Positions 40,561-48,300 of a stretch of 48,423 bases of DNA are shown here, one piece after another. The stretch is taken from assembly GCA_011170285.1 (NCBI GenBank), contig DUEE01000007.1, positions 134,318 to 182,740 of the forward strand. Reading direction: 5' to 3'. Below the pieces are notes generated by a model that worked only from the letters and a program-made list of their open reading frames with translations, made no database searches and had not been told where the DNA came from. Source of the DNA: Dehalococcoidia bacterium (lineage in GTDB: Bacteria > Chloroflexota > Dehalococcoidia > Dehalococcoidales > W498). The position numbers and the translations under genes are program-made. How positions within the stretch are numbered: the first letter of the stretch is position 1; each line of letters starts with the position of its first letter.

Positions 40561-41505
40561 TTAGAGCCGAGACATATAAGGTATATAACCGACTATAAGT
40601 AGAACTAAACTCAGTACATAGCACTTCAATATCAGTGGTATTGCTTTCATAAAGCGGTTTGTCTCTCCACAGCTTTCTCTACTTATCTTAACCACCTTTA
40701 TCGCTAGTGGCAGGGAAAGAAAAACAAGGAGGGTGGCAAGTGGTAGTATCCCGGCAACAACTTCAGCGAGGATACCTAGATATATCACCGCCAGAAACAA
40801 TGGGATAAACCCTACTGCCCTCCTCCTGCCGAGGATAGTGGTCAACTTGGTTTCTCCTACTGCCTTATGGGCTTCATAGCCCGGAATAGCATCCACCCAT
40901 CTAATCAAGGAAACAAAAATCCCTACGGGGATGGAGATTAAGACTATTTCCAAGGTAAAAGTTTTACTTAGGACATAATATGTACCAATCATAGCCAGAG
41001 GGCCATAGGCTATGCCCGGCAAGATCTCCCCTAGAGCATGGGAGCTAAGGTCTACTGGTGGTGCCGAATAGAAATAGGCAATGAGGAAACCTACCGCACC
41101 TAACATAAGGATTAGGGAATCCACCTTTATCGTCAAATAGATGCCAATTAGCAGAGCGAGAATAAAACAGACTACGGAAGCGTAAAGCACGCTATTAGCT
41201 TTGACCCTGCCGGTTACTATCGGATTCCCTCGCCGATAGACAATATGGCTTAGGCCAGAATAGTTGAGGTATTCCTTCTTTCTGGCATCAACTCCGCTTT
41301 TGTAATCAAAATAATCATTAGTCATATAAGACCCCAGAGCTAGCATACCGACGCCGATGAAGGTAAGCGAGAACAACAGTGGATTAAACTGTACCCGGGA
41401 AGCGACTATAACTCCGCTCAATGCTACCGGCAGAAGAACTGGCAGAGCATAGGTAGCCCTTGACACTTCCCACCAAGTGACAACCCACTTCTTGAAACTT
41501 GTCAT
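40561..41505 (-). CDS. UbiA-family prenyltransferase (MenA-like)
   Basis: 314 residues with about eight membrane helices. The first Asp-rich motif is in MTNDYFDYKSGVDARKKE (about 62-79). The second region is weaker: RWVDAIPGYEAHKAVGETKL. Closest in pattern to 1,4-dihydroxy-2-naphthoate prenyltransferases and to sugar/lipid UbiA enzymes of anaerobes. It transfers an isoprenoid chain to an aromatic or polar acceptor in the membrane. No other menaquinone genes are present here. Confidence 0.87.
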   Translation of the reverse strand: MTSFKKWVVTWWEVSRATYALPVLLPVALSGVIVASRVQFNPLLFSLTFIGVGMLALGSYMTNDYFDYKSGVDARKKEYLNYSGLSHIVYRRGNPIVTGRVKANSVLYASVVCFILALLIGIYLTIKVDSLILMLGAVGFLIAYFYSAPPVDLSSHALGEILPGIAYGPLAMIGTYYVLSKTFTLEIVLISIPVGIFVSLIRWVDAIPGYEAHKAVGETKLTTILGRRRAVGFIPLFLAVIYLGILAEVVAGILPLATLLVFLSLPLAIKVVKISRESCGETNRFMKAIPLILKCYVLSLVLLIVGYIPYMSRL

Positions 41506-41718
41506 CTTACCTTCATTGTTGGTGATTTGGTTGCGCTTAAAGTTGGTTATTTTTCAGGCGGCCTAGACAATATTCTAAAGAATATTATAGCACCATCCCT
41601 CCCCCGCCAACTAGGGTAAGTATCTTCTGACAAATCACGAGATTGGCTAACCGGGTTACCTGAAGCCCTTTTATTTAGGTTCATTTTTCAATTAGAATAG
41701 AGTGGTCTACGAGCTTAA

Positions 41719-43608
41719 TTAGATAAATTGCGACCAAGCCCAACTATTGTTATAATATTTCTGGTAAATGGGGCTGTGGCTCAGTTGGGAGAGCGCCTCC
41801 CTTGCACGGAGGAGGTCAGGGGTTCGAGTCCCCTCAGCTCCACCAAAGGTCGCTTTTGCAAAACCGGCCTGCTCCCTCTCCTCATTTACTTTGGCAAGGT
41901 TCAACCGGCAAAATATCTTCCTCGATTTCAAGTCCTCTGACGGCAGGATCTTGATTCCGAGCTTAGCAACCAAGTCGGCCCTTTCTTCGAAGATCGACTC
42001 CCGCAGATTTCGGTCACGGAGTTCCATGAGCTCCTGCCGTAGCAACTCAGCCTCGACAGCGCTGAGATTCCTGTTTGCCATTTGATCACGAAGTCTTCCA
42101 ATCTCTGATTCTACCCTGGCAATGGCTTCACGGTGTTCGGTAAGTTTAATTTGGACTTCCTCCTGTGTGTAGAACCCCTTTTCCCAGCCCTCCTGAACTT
42201 TGCTGACTCGTAGTTTTGCCTGGCTAATCTTGAATTGTTCCATTCTGAGGAGCTTTTCTAGGTCTGCACTTTGAGACAATTCCTCTGCCAGTTGCTGTTC
42301 CAGCCAAGCATCGTTGCTCAGCATGGCGCAGACCTCCTCCCAGATCTCGTCGTCCCAGGTTCCCGGAATAAAACGAATGTAGTTGCAAGGGTTTCTCAAC
42401 CACGGGCAGTAATGTGCCCGGCAGTAGTAATACACCTGGTCGCTACCTTTCTTCCGCAGGACAGACATCGGCTTTCCGCATTTCGGACAAAGCATCCGGT
42501 TTCGGAACAACGCCTGTATCCTTTTGCCCTGCTTGCCCCTGCCGCGTCCTCTCTCCCTGAGATTCTTATTGGACCTTAGCCACTGTTCCTTAGTAATAAG
42601 ACCTGGGACTTCAAAAGTTACCTTCTCGCCGTCAGGCTTCGGGCGCACCAGCGTTCTCTTTATACCCAGAGTTAAATCACCCAGAGGTCTCTCGGGATTG
42701 GGAACACGGCCATTGGTATTGTACTCAGCCTTGCCCGTGTAACACTGGCGACCGGCTATCTTTATCACCGTCTTGGGATCCCATGTTGTTCTTTGGGGTG
42801 GCTCAATCTCGAGTTCATTCAGCTTATGGGCAACCCAATAGGCAGTGCGACCTTCATCTCCGAGCCAGACGAAAATTTGTTTAACCACCCAGGCCGGGCT
42901 CCTCCAGACTGGCTCCCCATCGGTTCCTGGTTCGTCTATCTCCCACCAGGCACGGAGTACTTTAGTTCTCCCCGTGCGAGCCTCAATAATCTTTTCAGTA
43001 CGGTAGATATATCCGTAGCCTGCTCTGTGCGCCGGCGCCTTGCCTGCCAAAACGCGGGCAATATTCCCTGCTAAGGCATTATCGCGGTTACATTTGACCC
43101 TCAGGGCGTTTGCCTGGGCCTGTATAAGCCTGGTTGTCTGGCTAGCCCAATCATCGCCCCCAGGGGCATCACCGTATACCACCCGAATACCGTAGTAGGC
43201 GCATTCTCTTTCGAAGGCCAACTGGTGGAGGGGGTCTGCAGACAAGCGCCCCTGGAAAGGAATAACAACGCCGGCTATGCGTCTACCCGCTATTAATTCT
43301 TTGCGTAGCCAAATCATACCGGTGCGATTTAAATCTTCGCTGGATTCAGCATCGTAGATGACATATTCCATCGGTACGATACCGCCGTTTTGTTTGGACA
43401 GTTTCGCATTGGTAAGCAGGTACTCTCCCAGGCGGTCGTTTTCCGATTGCTCTCTCGTGGACTGTCTATTATACGCTGCCCACCAGCGATTAAGACTCAA
43501 ATCGCATCCGGCAACACCGAACCCTTCTTCGTAACCAGCTGTTTTCGCTGCTTTGGTAATGTAAAGGTCAAGACGTTGCCTGCTCATAACTTCTGCTGTT
43601 TGATCCAT
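41719..43608 (-). CDS. Large serine recombinase (integrase) reading through tRNA-Ala
   Basis: 629 residues from ATG 43608, preceded by GGAGGTGAAAAT. The N-terminal resolvase domain has the nucleophile Ser in AAYNRQSTREQSENDRLG (near residue 46) and GRLSADPLHQLAF. A recombinase domain follows, then a zinc ribbon (LCPKCGKPMSV, YYYCRAHYCPW, RNPCNYI) and a long coiled coil (about 440-520). The last stretch, GGAEGTRTPDLLRAREALSQ, is the antisense translation of tRNA-Ala at 41770-41845, so the frame ends in chromosomal sequence beyond the attachment site. This marks integration at the 3' end of the tRNA gene. Confidence 0.88.
   Translation of the reverse strand: MDQTAEVMSRQRLDLYITKAAKTAGYEEGFGVAGCDLSLNRWWAAYNRQSTREQSENDRLGEYLLTNAKLSKQNGGIVPMEYVIYDAESSEDLNRTGMIWLRKELIAGRRIAGVVIPFQGRLSADPLHQLAFERECAYYGIRVVYGDAPGGDDWASQTTRLIQAQANALRVKCNRDNALAGNIARVLAGKAPAHRAGYGYIYRTEKIIEARTGRTKVLRAWWEIDEPGTDGEPVWRSPAWVVKQIFVWLGDEGRTAYWVAHKLNELEIEPPQRTTWDPKTVIKIAGRQCYTGKAEYNTNGRVPNPERPLGDLTLGIKRTLVRPKPDGEKVTFEVPGLITKEQWLRSNKNLRERGRGRGKQGKRIQALFRNRMLCPKCGKPMSVLRKKGSDQVYYYCRAHYCPWLRNPCNYIRFIPGTWDDEIWEEVCAMLSNDAWLEQQLAEELSQSADLEKLLRMEQFKISQAKLRVSKVQEGWEKGFYTQEEVQIKLTEHREAIARVESEIGRLRDQMANRNLSAVEAELLRQELMELRDRNLRESIFEERADLVAKLGIKILPSEDLKSRKIFCRLNLAKVNEEREQAGFAKATFGGAEGTRTPDLLRAREALSQLSHSPIYQKYYNNSWAWSQFI
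41770..41845 (+). tRNA. tRNA-Ala (TGC anticodon), likely integration site
   Basis: Acceptor arms GGGGCTG/CAGCTCC, D arm GGCTCAGTTGGGAGAGC, anticodon stem CCTCC/GGAGG around CTTGCAC (anticodon TGC), T arm AGGGGTTCGAGTCCCCT, discriminator A and encoded CCA (41843-41845). The recombinase gene lies antisense over it and begins its own part just beyond its 3' end. Confidence 0.95.
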
Positions 43609-43613
43609 TATTT

Positions 43614-43880
43614 TCACCTCCTGAATAACCAATTTTGTATACTAACATTGATTTCTCGGTTGGTGGTTGATTCCGGAAACTCCCACGTAGAAACTGCTTC
43701 ACCAGTCTCCTGTTGCCCCATTCTTACAGAGCGTGACCATAAACAACGCATAGTGAATGCCATTTCAAGCACCTGTGTCAAAGACGCTTCACTGTCATCA
43801 CCAAAGTATCTTACAGCAAGGTCACGGGTCTTGGTAATCAGGTCATTCTCCATCACGATGTCGAGTTCTATCATTTCCAC
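43614..43880 (-). CDS. Hypothetical protein upstream of the recombinase
   Basis: 88 residues from a GTG with GGAG eight bases upstream; ATG 43874 and 43853 are alternatives. Helical start (MENDLITKTRDLAVRYFGDD), polar end. It stops 5 bp before the recombinase start and overlaps the 59-residue ORF before it by 38 bp (11 bp if the last start is used). Probably a small accessory protein of the integrated element. No family recognised. Confidence 0.5.
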   Translation of the reverse strand: MEMIELDIVMENDLITKTRDLAVRYFGDDSEASLTQVLEMAFTMRCLWSRSVRMGQQETGEAVSTWEFPESTTNREINVSIQNWLFRR

Positions 43881-44022
43881 CGCAGTATCTCCACAGTCGC
43901 TTTAGACTATCACGAACCAGTCGCCTAATGGCTATCATACCATCTCCTGGCCAGAGAAGCTCAGCCTCAGCCGAAATCTGCTTCATCAATTCATCTCTGA
44001 TCTTGAATTTCAACTTTGCCAT
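43843..44022 (-). CDS. 59-residue basic helical protein of the integrated element
   Basis: Too short for a 60-residue cut-off. MAKLKFKIRDELMKQISAEA, then LWPGDGMIAIRRLVRDSLKR, LWRYC. It is basic and helical with a repeated hydrophobic spacing, fitting a small DNA-binding or regulatory protein. It overlaps the following 88-residue ORF. No strong ribosome-binding site is visible. Confidence 0.5.
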   Translation of the reverse strand: MAKLKFKIRDELMKQISAEAELLWPGDGMIAIRRLVRDSLKRLWRYCGGNDRTRHRDGE

Positions 44023-44056
44023 CGTCTAAACAATTTGTTAGAAGGTGCAATGGGAC

Positions 44057-44160
44057 TGGAACATGTGAGCGTTTCTGATCTGTCGCACTGAGTAGCGAGT
44101 GGGGCCGACGCTCAACTACCGTGTTCCATTTTCTCTCATAATGCCTAGCTTGTCGCACTG
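44057..44160. other. Structured non-coding segment with nested inverted and direct repeats
   Basis: Outer arms TGGAACA (44057-44063) and TGTTCCA (44122-44128) enclose TGAGCG (44066-44071) and CGCTCA (44109-44114). The decamer TGTCGCACTG occurs twice (44081-44090 and 44151-44160), and CACT/AGTG arms lie inside. It is located between the RHH gene and the small genes leading to the recombinase. Possible operator, recombination site or structured leader RNA. Confidence 0.5.
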
Positions 44161-44161
44161 T

Positions 44162-44581
44162 CTAGTTGCCTCTCTCATTCGTACCTGGCCGCTTGGATCG
44201 GGTTACCCTACCTTTTTGCTCTCTTCTCTCTAACTCAACGAGACCTTTCTTCACGACCCCTCCCAACGCTGAGAAGATACCCTCGATAAATCCATCTGCC
44301 GTCAGGAACTTTCTGTACTCCGAAACACCGAGGTCGCCGAACATCCTGTTCGCCATGCTTCGTAACTCTTTTTTACTGACCTCACTCCATTTCACATCCA
44401 ATGGAATTTCTTTAGAGAACCTTTGTTCCCAGAGTTTCTGACGAATCATGCTCCGGAGAGCCTCGGAGAGGTTGCTTATTGCTCCTTGTTCTACAGCCTC
44501 GCTCAGGCTTCGGTACGTCTCAGCATCTAGCCTGACTGTCACTCTATAGTCTTTTTTACCAGTTCTCGTCACCTTTCTCAT
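44162..44581 (-). CDS. Ribbon-helix-helix (CopG/Arc-type) DNA-binding protein
   Basis: 139 residues. GAGGAG lies 12 bases before the ATG. KDYRVTVRLDAETYRSLSEA, then ISNLSEALRSMIRQKL (about 10-50) is the beta-strand/helix/helix of RHH regulators. The C-terminal part (about 70-139) is charged and unlabelled. It heads the small gene group before the recombinase and could bind the repeats at 44057-44160. Confidence 0.7.
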   Translation of the reverse strand: MRKVTRTGKKDYRVTVRLDAETYRSLSEAVEQGAISNLSEALRSMIRQKLWEQRFSKEIPLDVKWSEVSKKELRSMANRMFGDLGVSEYRKFLTADGFIEGIFSALGGVVKKGLVELERREQKGRVTRSKRPGTNERGN

Positions 44582-44725
44582 TGGCGTTTAAATCTCCTCT
44601 GTTGTCATACATTATACGACATAAAGTCGGACATTGTCAATACCATATGCAAACAAAACGATGTATTGTTTAGTTGACACCATGCGGTCGGATTTTATAA
44701 AGCAATTAAAACAGTTAAGACTATC

Positions 44726-45490
44726 TTATACGGTTAGTCTACGCCTCATTGTAACCAGCGATATGGAGAGAAACAGGGCAGTTAGACCAATTATAAGAGC
44801 CAGCGCCCAGAGAAGGTCAAAGTGAAATTCCCCACTAATTAGCGCTCGGCTAAGATGGACCACCGGTGTTAGCGGTGCTATCCAACTCAAAGTCTGCACT
44901 ATCTCGGGAAAGGAGGAGAGAGGGAAGAACACTCCGCTGAAAAAGAACATTGGAGTGATAAATAAAGTGAAATAGTAATTAAAGCTGTAGATGGCGGGGG
45001 CAAAAGAGGTGAAGAGTATAGCAATGGAAGCAAACATTAGGCCTTCCAGGAAGGCAAGTACCGGTATGAGCAATGCCCAGGGTGAATGAACCAGTTGGAA
45101 AATAGCGGCAATGGCGAGGATGATAGTGCCCGTCAGGAGCGAGCGTGTCGCTCCCCAAGAGATTTCGCCAGCGATGACGTCTTCGACGCTCAGCGGAGTG
45201 GCAATGATGGCGTCATAGGTTTTCTGATACTCCATGCGCAGGAAACTCCCGTAGGTACACTCAAAGCTGGCGCTGAACATAGCATAGCTGGCGATAATAC
45301 CCGGGGCAATAAACTCAATGTACTTCTGTCCATCAACCAAGCCAACATATGCCCCCAGACCCAAGCCCATAGCCAGCAGAATAATAATCGGTTCCGCTAT
45401 AGAACCGGGGGCTTCTGAGTGCCATAGCCTGAAGAAGACATCTCGATTACGCTGCCACACTCTAATAAAACGCCAGGAGAAGAGTCTCAT
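44726..45490 (-). CDS. ABC-2 type (NodJ/DrrB-like) exporter permease
   Basis: 254 residues, six membrane helices. SFECTYGSFLRMEYQKTYDA, then ATPLSVEDVIAGEISWGATR and MFFFSGVFFPLSSFPEIVQT are typical of the NodJ/DrrB branch. It overlaps the ATP-binding gene by 4 bp. Exports an unknown substrate such as a lipid, oligosaccharide or drug. Confidence 0.9.
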   Translation of the reverse strand: MRLFSWRFIRVWQRNRDVFFRLWHSEAPGSIAEPIIILLAMGLGLGAYVGLVDGQKYIEFIAPGIIASYAMFSASFECTYGSFLRMEYQKTYDAIIATPLSVEDVIAGEISWGATRSLLTGTIILAIAAIFQLVHSPWALLIPVLAFLEGLMFASIAILFTSFAPAIYSFNYYFTLFITPMFFFSGVFFPLSSFPEIVQTLSWIAPLTPVVHLSRALISGEFHFDLLWALALIIGLTALFLSISLVTMRRRLTV

Positions 45491-46398
45491 TCGACTAAAG
45501 ACCTCCCGGTAAGCCTAAAGAAGATGTCCTCTAATGTGGCTGGCCTCCGCCTCACTCTCTCTGCGAAATTCACTAGTCCCCTGGTCATCTCGTCAGCCTC
45601 AACGTGGAAGACATGAATCTTACCTCCAACCTCCTCAAAGTCAAGCCCACGACTTCGTAAATCCTTGACGGTTTTATCCCTTTCCCCGGCGTCTACTTCA
45701 ATCTCCCATACTTCACTACCTACATATTGAGAAATGAGACTCTGGGGAGGACCAAGGCACAGGATTTTACCTTGATGCATTATTGCCACTCGATCACAAA
45801 GCACAGTCGCCTCTTCCATATTCTGGGTGCATAGAAGCTGGGTGACACCTTGGGATTTTAGCTCAGCGAGCTTGTCCCAGACTAGGTATTTGCCCTGCGG
45901 GTCGAGACCTATTGTCGGCTCGTCGAGAACTAATATCTGGGGCAGGTTAATCAAGCCCCTGGCTATCAGCAGGCGCCGCTTCATCCCTCCTGATAGCTCC
46001 CTGATGTGGCTATTTCGCTTGTTTCCAAGCTCAAACAGGCTTAAGACTTCCGTACTGCGCCGATGTGCCTCATTCTTAGGTATGTCAAAGTACCGAGCAA
46101 AGGTCATCAGATTCTGAAGCACTGTCAAATCTGGGTCGAGGTTATCCAGCTGGGGGACTACCCCTAATATAGCCTTCACTTGCCGGGAGTGAGCCTTCAG
46201 ATCATTACCCAGCACCTGTATATCACCTCTGGTGGGAGGTGATACTGCAGTTATCATTCTGATGAGAGAGGTCTTCCCTGCGCCATTAGGTCCCAGTAAA
46301 CCGAAGCATTCACCCTTTTCCACCTCTAAATTTATATCATCTACCGCCAACAGGTCTTTAAATTTCTTGGTTAAGTTGCGAGTCTTGATAATGAGCAT
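45487..46398 (-). CDS. ABC-2 exporter ATP-binding protein with altered H-loop
   Basis: 303 residues, NodI/DrrA type. Walker A LLGPNGAGKTSLIR (about 34-47), Q-loop GVVPQLDNLDPDLTV (NodI-like), signature LSGGMKRRLLIARG, Walker B ILVLDEPTIGLDP. The switch region reads QLLCTQNMEEAT, so the conserved H-loop His (usually TTHYMEEA) is Gln (codon CAG). The C-terminal domain extends about 90 residues. ATPase activity may be weak or use another residue. Confidence 0.92.
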   Translation of the reverse strand: MLIIKTRNLTKKFKDLLAVDDINLEVEKGECFGLLGPNGAGKTSLIRMITAVSPPTRGDIQVLGNDLKAHSRQVKAILGVVPQLDNLDPDLTVLQNLMTFARYFDIPKNEAHRRSTEVLSLFELGNKRNSHIRELSGGMKRRLLIARGLINLPQILVLDEPTIGLDPQGKYLVWDKLAELKSQGVTQLLCTQNMEEATVLCDRVAIMHQGKILCLGPPQSLISQYVGSEVWEIEVDAGERDKTVKDLRSRGLDFEEVGGKIHVFHVEADEMTRGLVNFAERVRRRPATLEDIFFRLTGRSLVE

Positions 46399-46602
46399 CA
46401 GAAACCAGCTTCGTCAGATTAGATTCTGGCAAATTGTATCAGCTTCAAGCTGCGGCAGCAAATGGGCAGGGACTTCGACTGTCTAATTTAACTTTTTACT
46501 AATACAAGGACGGGAGTGTCATTTCTTTCAGCGTGACTATAGATGCCTTACCTGGAACTCTAAACAAAATGGCTTTATGTTGGACACATATTCCCTATTG
46601 CG

Positions 46603-47103
46603 TCACGACGATATCACGTTAGCCAATATATAATCAAAAGTAGCATTATCCACATAACCGCGGCATTTTCGCTGGAAGTCCGCTTGTGAAATTGGACGGT
46701 TTAACTTGTTCATTACTTCGTCTGCCGTCGCACGTAGTTCCACATTATTGTGTAAATCGCTCAGATATGCCTTGATCGCTACCGATAGATCGTGGAGAAG
46801 TTCGGTCAAAACCATATTCAGGAGTAGGGTTCCATCGCGGTCTCTAACTATTAGGAGGCGGATGTCTTTCGGCTCAGCTCGAATTACCCGCCAGCGGAGC
46901 ACAGTGCCGTTACTTAGCTTTATATCCCTCGGTTGCCACTCGTGCGTTAGGCCATGCCGATACATTCCGATGAGGATTCCAGATAAGTATTTATATCTAC
47001 TATTTGCCCCTGTCATGTAAGTGACGATGGATTCTTTCATACTAGCCATGGAGCTGTTTCCTTTGAAAAGGTAGCCAAGCCTATCGATGACAGCAAAGAT
47101 CAA
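46603..47103 (-). CDS. HEPN-like hypothetical protein, downstream part of a TGA-split frame
   Basis: 166 residues from a TTG that lacks a ribosome-binding site. MYRHGLTHEWQPRD (R49, H54) fits the R-x4-H pattern of HEPN domains. The same frame continues upstream, through a single TGA (47122-47124), into the 35-codon ORF at 47122-47229 that has a strong ribosome-binding site. The intact gene would have had about 208 codons, so this is probably a nonsense-mutated gene. The remainder is helical (LLHDLSVAIKAYLSDLHNNV). Family unknown. Confidence 0.5.
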   Translation of the reverse strand: MIFAVIDRLGYLFKGNSSMASMKESIVTYMTGANSRYKYLSGILIGMYRHGLTHEWQPRDIKLSNGTVLRWRVIRAEPKDIRLLIVRDRDGTLLLNMVLTELLHDLSVAIKAYLSDLHNNVELRATADEVMNKLNRPISQADFQRKCRGYVDNATFDYILANVISS

Positions 47104-47121
47104 GGCTGGTCCACCAAAAAA

Positions 47122-47229
47122 TCATCCTAGCCAAGTTACGTGATTGATATGAATGAGAGGACTGATTTCATTCTCAATTTGTAGAGGTAGTTCCTTGTCC
47201 AAGTACTCGATAACATCCATCTTTTCCAT
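47122..47229 (-). CDS. Short 5' part of the TGA-split frame
   Basis: 35 codons from ATG 47229 (or ATG 47220, which has GGAGGTG nine bases upstream): MEKMDVIEYLDKELPLQIEN, then EISPLIHINHVTWLG and TGA. In the same frame as the 166-residue ORF that follows, with 6 codons between the TGA and its TTG (FFGGPA). Together they look like one gene split by a point mutation. Confidence 0.5.
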   Translation of the reverse strand: MEKMDVIEYLDKELPLQIENEISPLIHINHVTWLG

Positions 47230-47738
47230 CACCTCCTACGGTACCACGTTCGAATGCGTATAAGAACACATACAATTGCCACAATGACCCGGCCTGGAGT
47301 GCTCAGCCCAGGCTTCCGAGACAGTCACTAATCTTGCTTAAGCCAGCCACGTGAGGCCGCCGATAACCATTAGAACTGGCCCAACGGCCCCTACAACCTT
47401 TCCCACCCTCAGTGCTAGTGGTCTCCCCTAATTGCACTTTCTGACGCTCTGTGTGATGCTTCAAACCATAGTTGCACAAAACTGACATTTGTTCAACCCG
47501 CCCTATTCAACAGAAAGTCATAAAGTTGGAGTCGAAGAACTAGCACGTTTATCGTCCCCTCCCGAGGCTACATGGAAACAAGATAAAAAGACAAAAGGAG
47601 AAGTCTCCCTTTGGCGGGAGACTTCTCTCAGGTCGAGTAGAATCAAACTACTCTAGAAACATGCTACGTTTTGCACATGTATTAAACACACACCAAATTT
47701 ATCATACGATCAAATACCAATTGGATTAATAGTATTTC
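47230..47738. other. Gene-free stretch
   Basis: About 500 bp without a convincing gene. A 61-codon minus-strand frame (47303-47488) lacks a ribosome-binding site and has a composition unlike the neighbours. The only clear structure is the terminator hairpin at 47598-47627. Confidence 0.6.
47580..47627 (-). terminator. Intrinsic terminator for the minus-strand gene at 47739-48263
   Basis: GAGAAGTCTCCC, loop TTTGGC, GGGAGACTTCTC is a perfect 12-bp stem (47598-47627). Read on the minus strand it is followed by CTTTTGTCTTTTTATC, a T-rich tail. It lies about 110 bp beyond the stop of the upstream minus-strand ORF. Confidence 0.75.
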
Positions 47739-48263
47739 TTATTTCGATAGCTTATCTTTAGGTCGGTATATCAGGTTTTGCCACGTAATACTACCAGTTT
47801 CAGCATCATAAATCATCGTTTCTCCATCAAATATGCCACCCACTATTTGAATCTCAGTGTCACTGATCGGTTTTAGATATTTACCATTGGAAACCATCAG
47901 GATCCCGTCTTTAACCTTGATCTCGACCGTACCCATCAGGTCTTCGTCGCTATATACTGAGGGCGTTCTCGCATACAGGTCATACGCTCCTGTCAATTCT
48001 TCCCACAGGATCGGCACGGTTTCGACAACAGGGTATCTTGGGCAGACGAAATAATCTCCCATATAAACGATCATGATGTCTTCATTACGGGGATCATTAA
48101 CGAAGAATTCTATCGCGACATCTTCGAGATTGACCATCCAGTGATCCAGCCTAAAAGCGGACCGGCTGACGGGGATCATGTCAATTTTCTGTCCCTGGTA
48201 TACTGCTTTTAGTCGACTGCCGGAAAGAATAACCTCGATCATTTCGTCGTCAATGATGTACAT
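47739..48263 (-). CDS. C-terminal beta-domain remnant, possibly of a serine hydrolase
   Basis: 174 residues of beta-strand pattern: PSVYSDEDLMGTVEIKVKDG, LMVSNGKYLKPISDTEIQIV, GGIFDGETMIYDAETGSITW. This resembles, to my recollection, the lipocalin-like domain that ends many beta-lactamase/class C serine hydrolases. The frame stays protein-like upstream of the ATG (DTLEKYTG, then MYIIDDEM), reaching a TGA just at the presumed IS boundary at 48301, so an N-terminal catalytic domain was probably cut off. No SxxK catalytic motif remains. Domain name uncertain. Confidence 0.5.
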   Translation of the reverse strand: MYIIDDEMIEVILSGSRLKAVYQGQKIDMIPVSRSAFRLDHWMVNLEDVAIEFFVNDPRNEDIMIVYMGDYFVCPRYPVVETVPILWEELTGAYDLYARTPSVYSDEDLMGTVEIKVKDGILMVSNGKYLKPISDTEIQIVGGIFDGETMIYDAETGSITWQNLIYRPKDKLSK

Positions 48264-48300
48264 ACCGGTATATTTTTCGAGGGTATCCTTACCTATTGTA

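Noticed and set aside
43390-43905. 171-residue plus-strand ORF over the recombinase start.
   Set aside because: Antisense to the recombinase N-terminal domain and its upstream ORF, both with better support.
39342-47229. Recoding of stop codons (TGA in the msrB frame and in the split gene, TAG in the DUF5320-like frame) as amino acids.
   Set aside because: TGA and TAG end many intact genes here (TGA for mutS and ribD, TAG for btuD and uvrD-side genes), the msrB frame also has a large deletion, and its TGA is at a Trp rather than the selenocysteine position. Decay explains all three.
47303-47488. 61-residue minus-strand ORF.
   Set aside because: No ribosome-binding site, no recognisable pattern, isolated in a decayed region.
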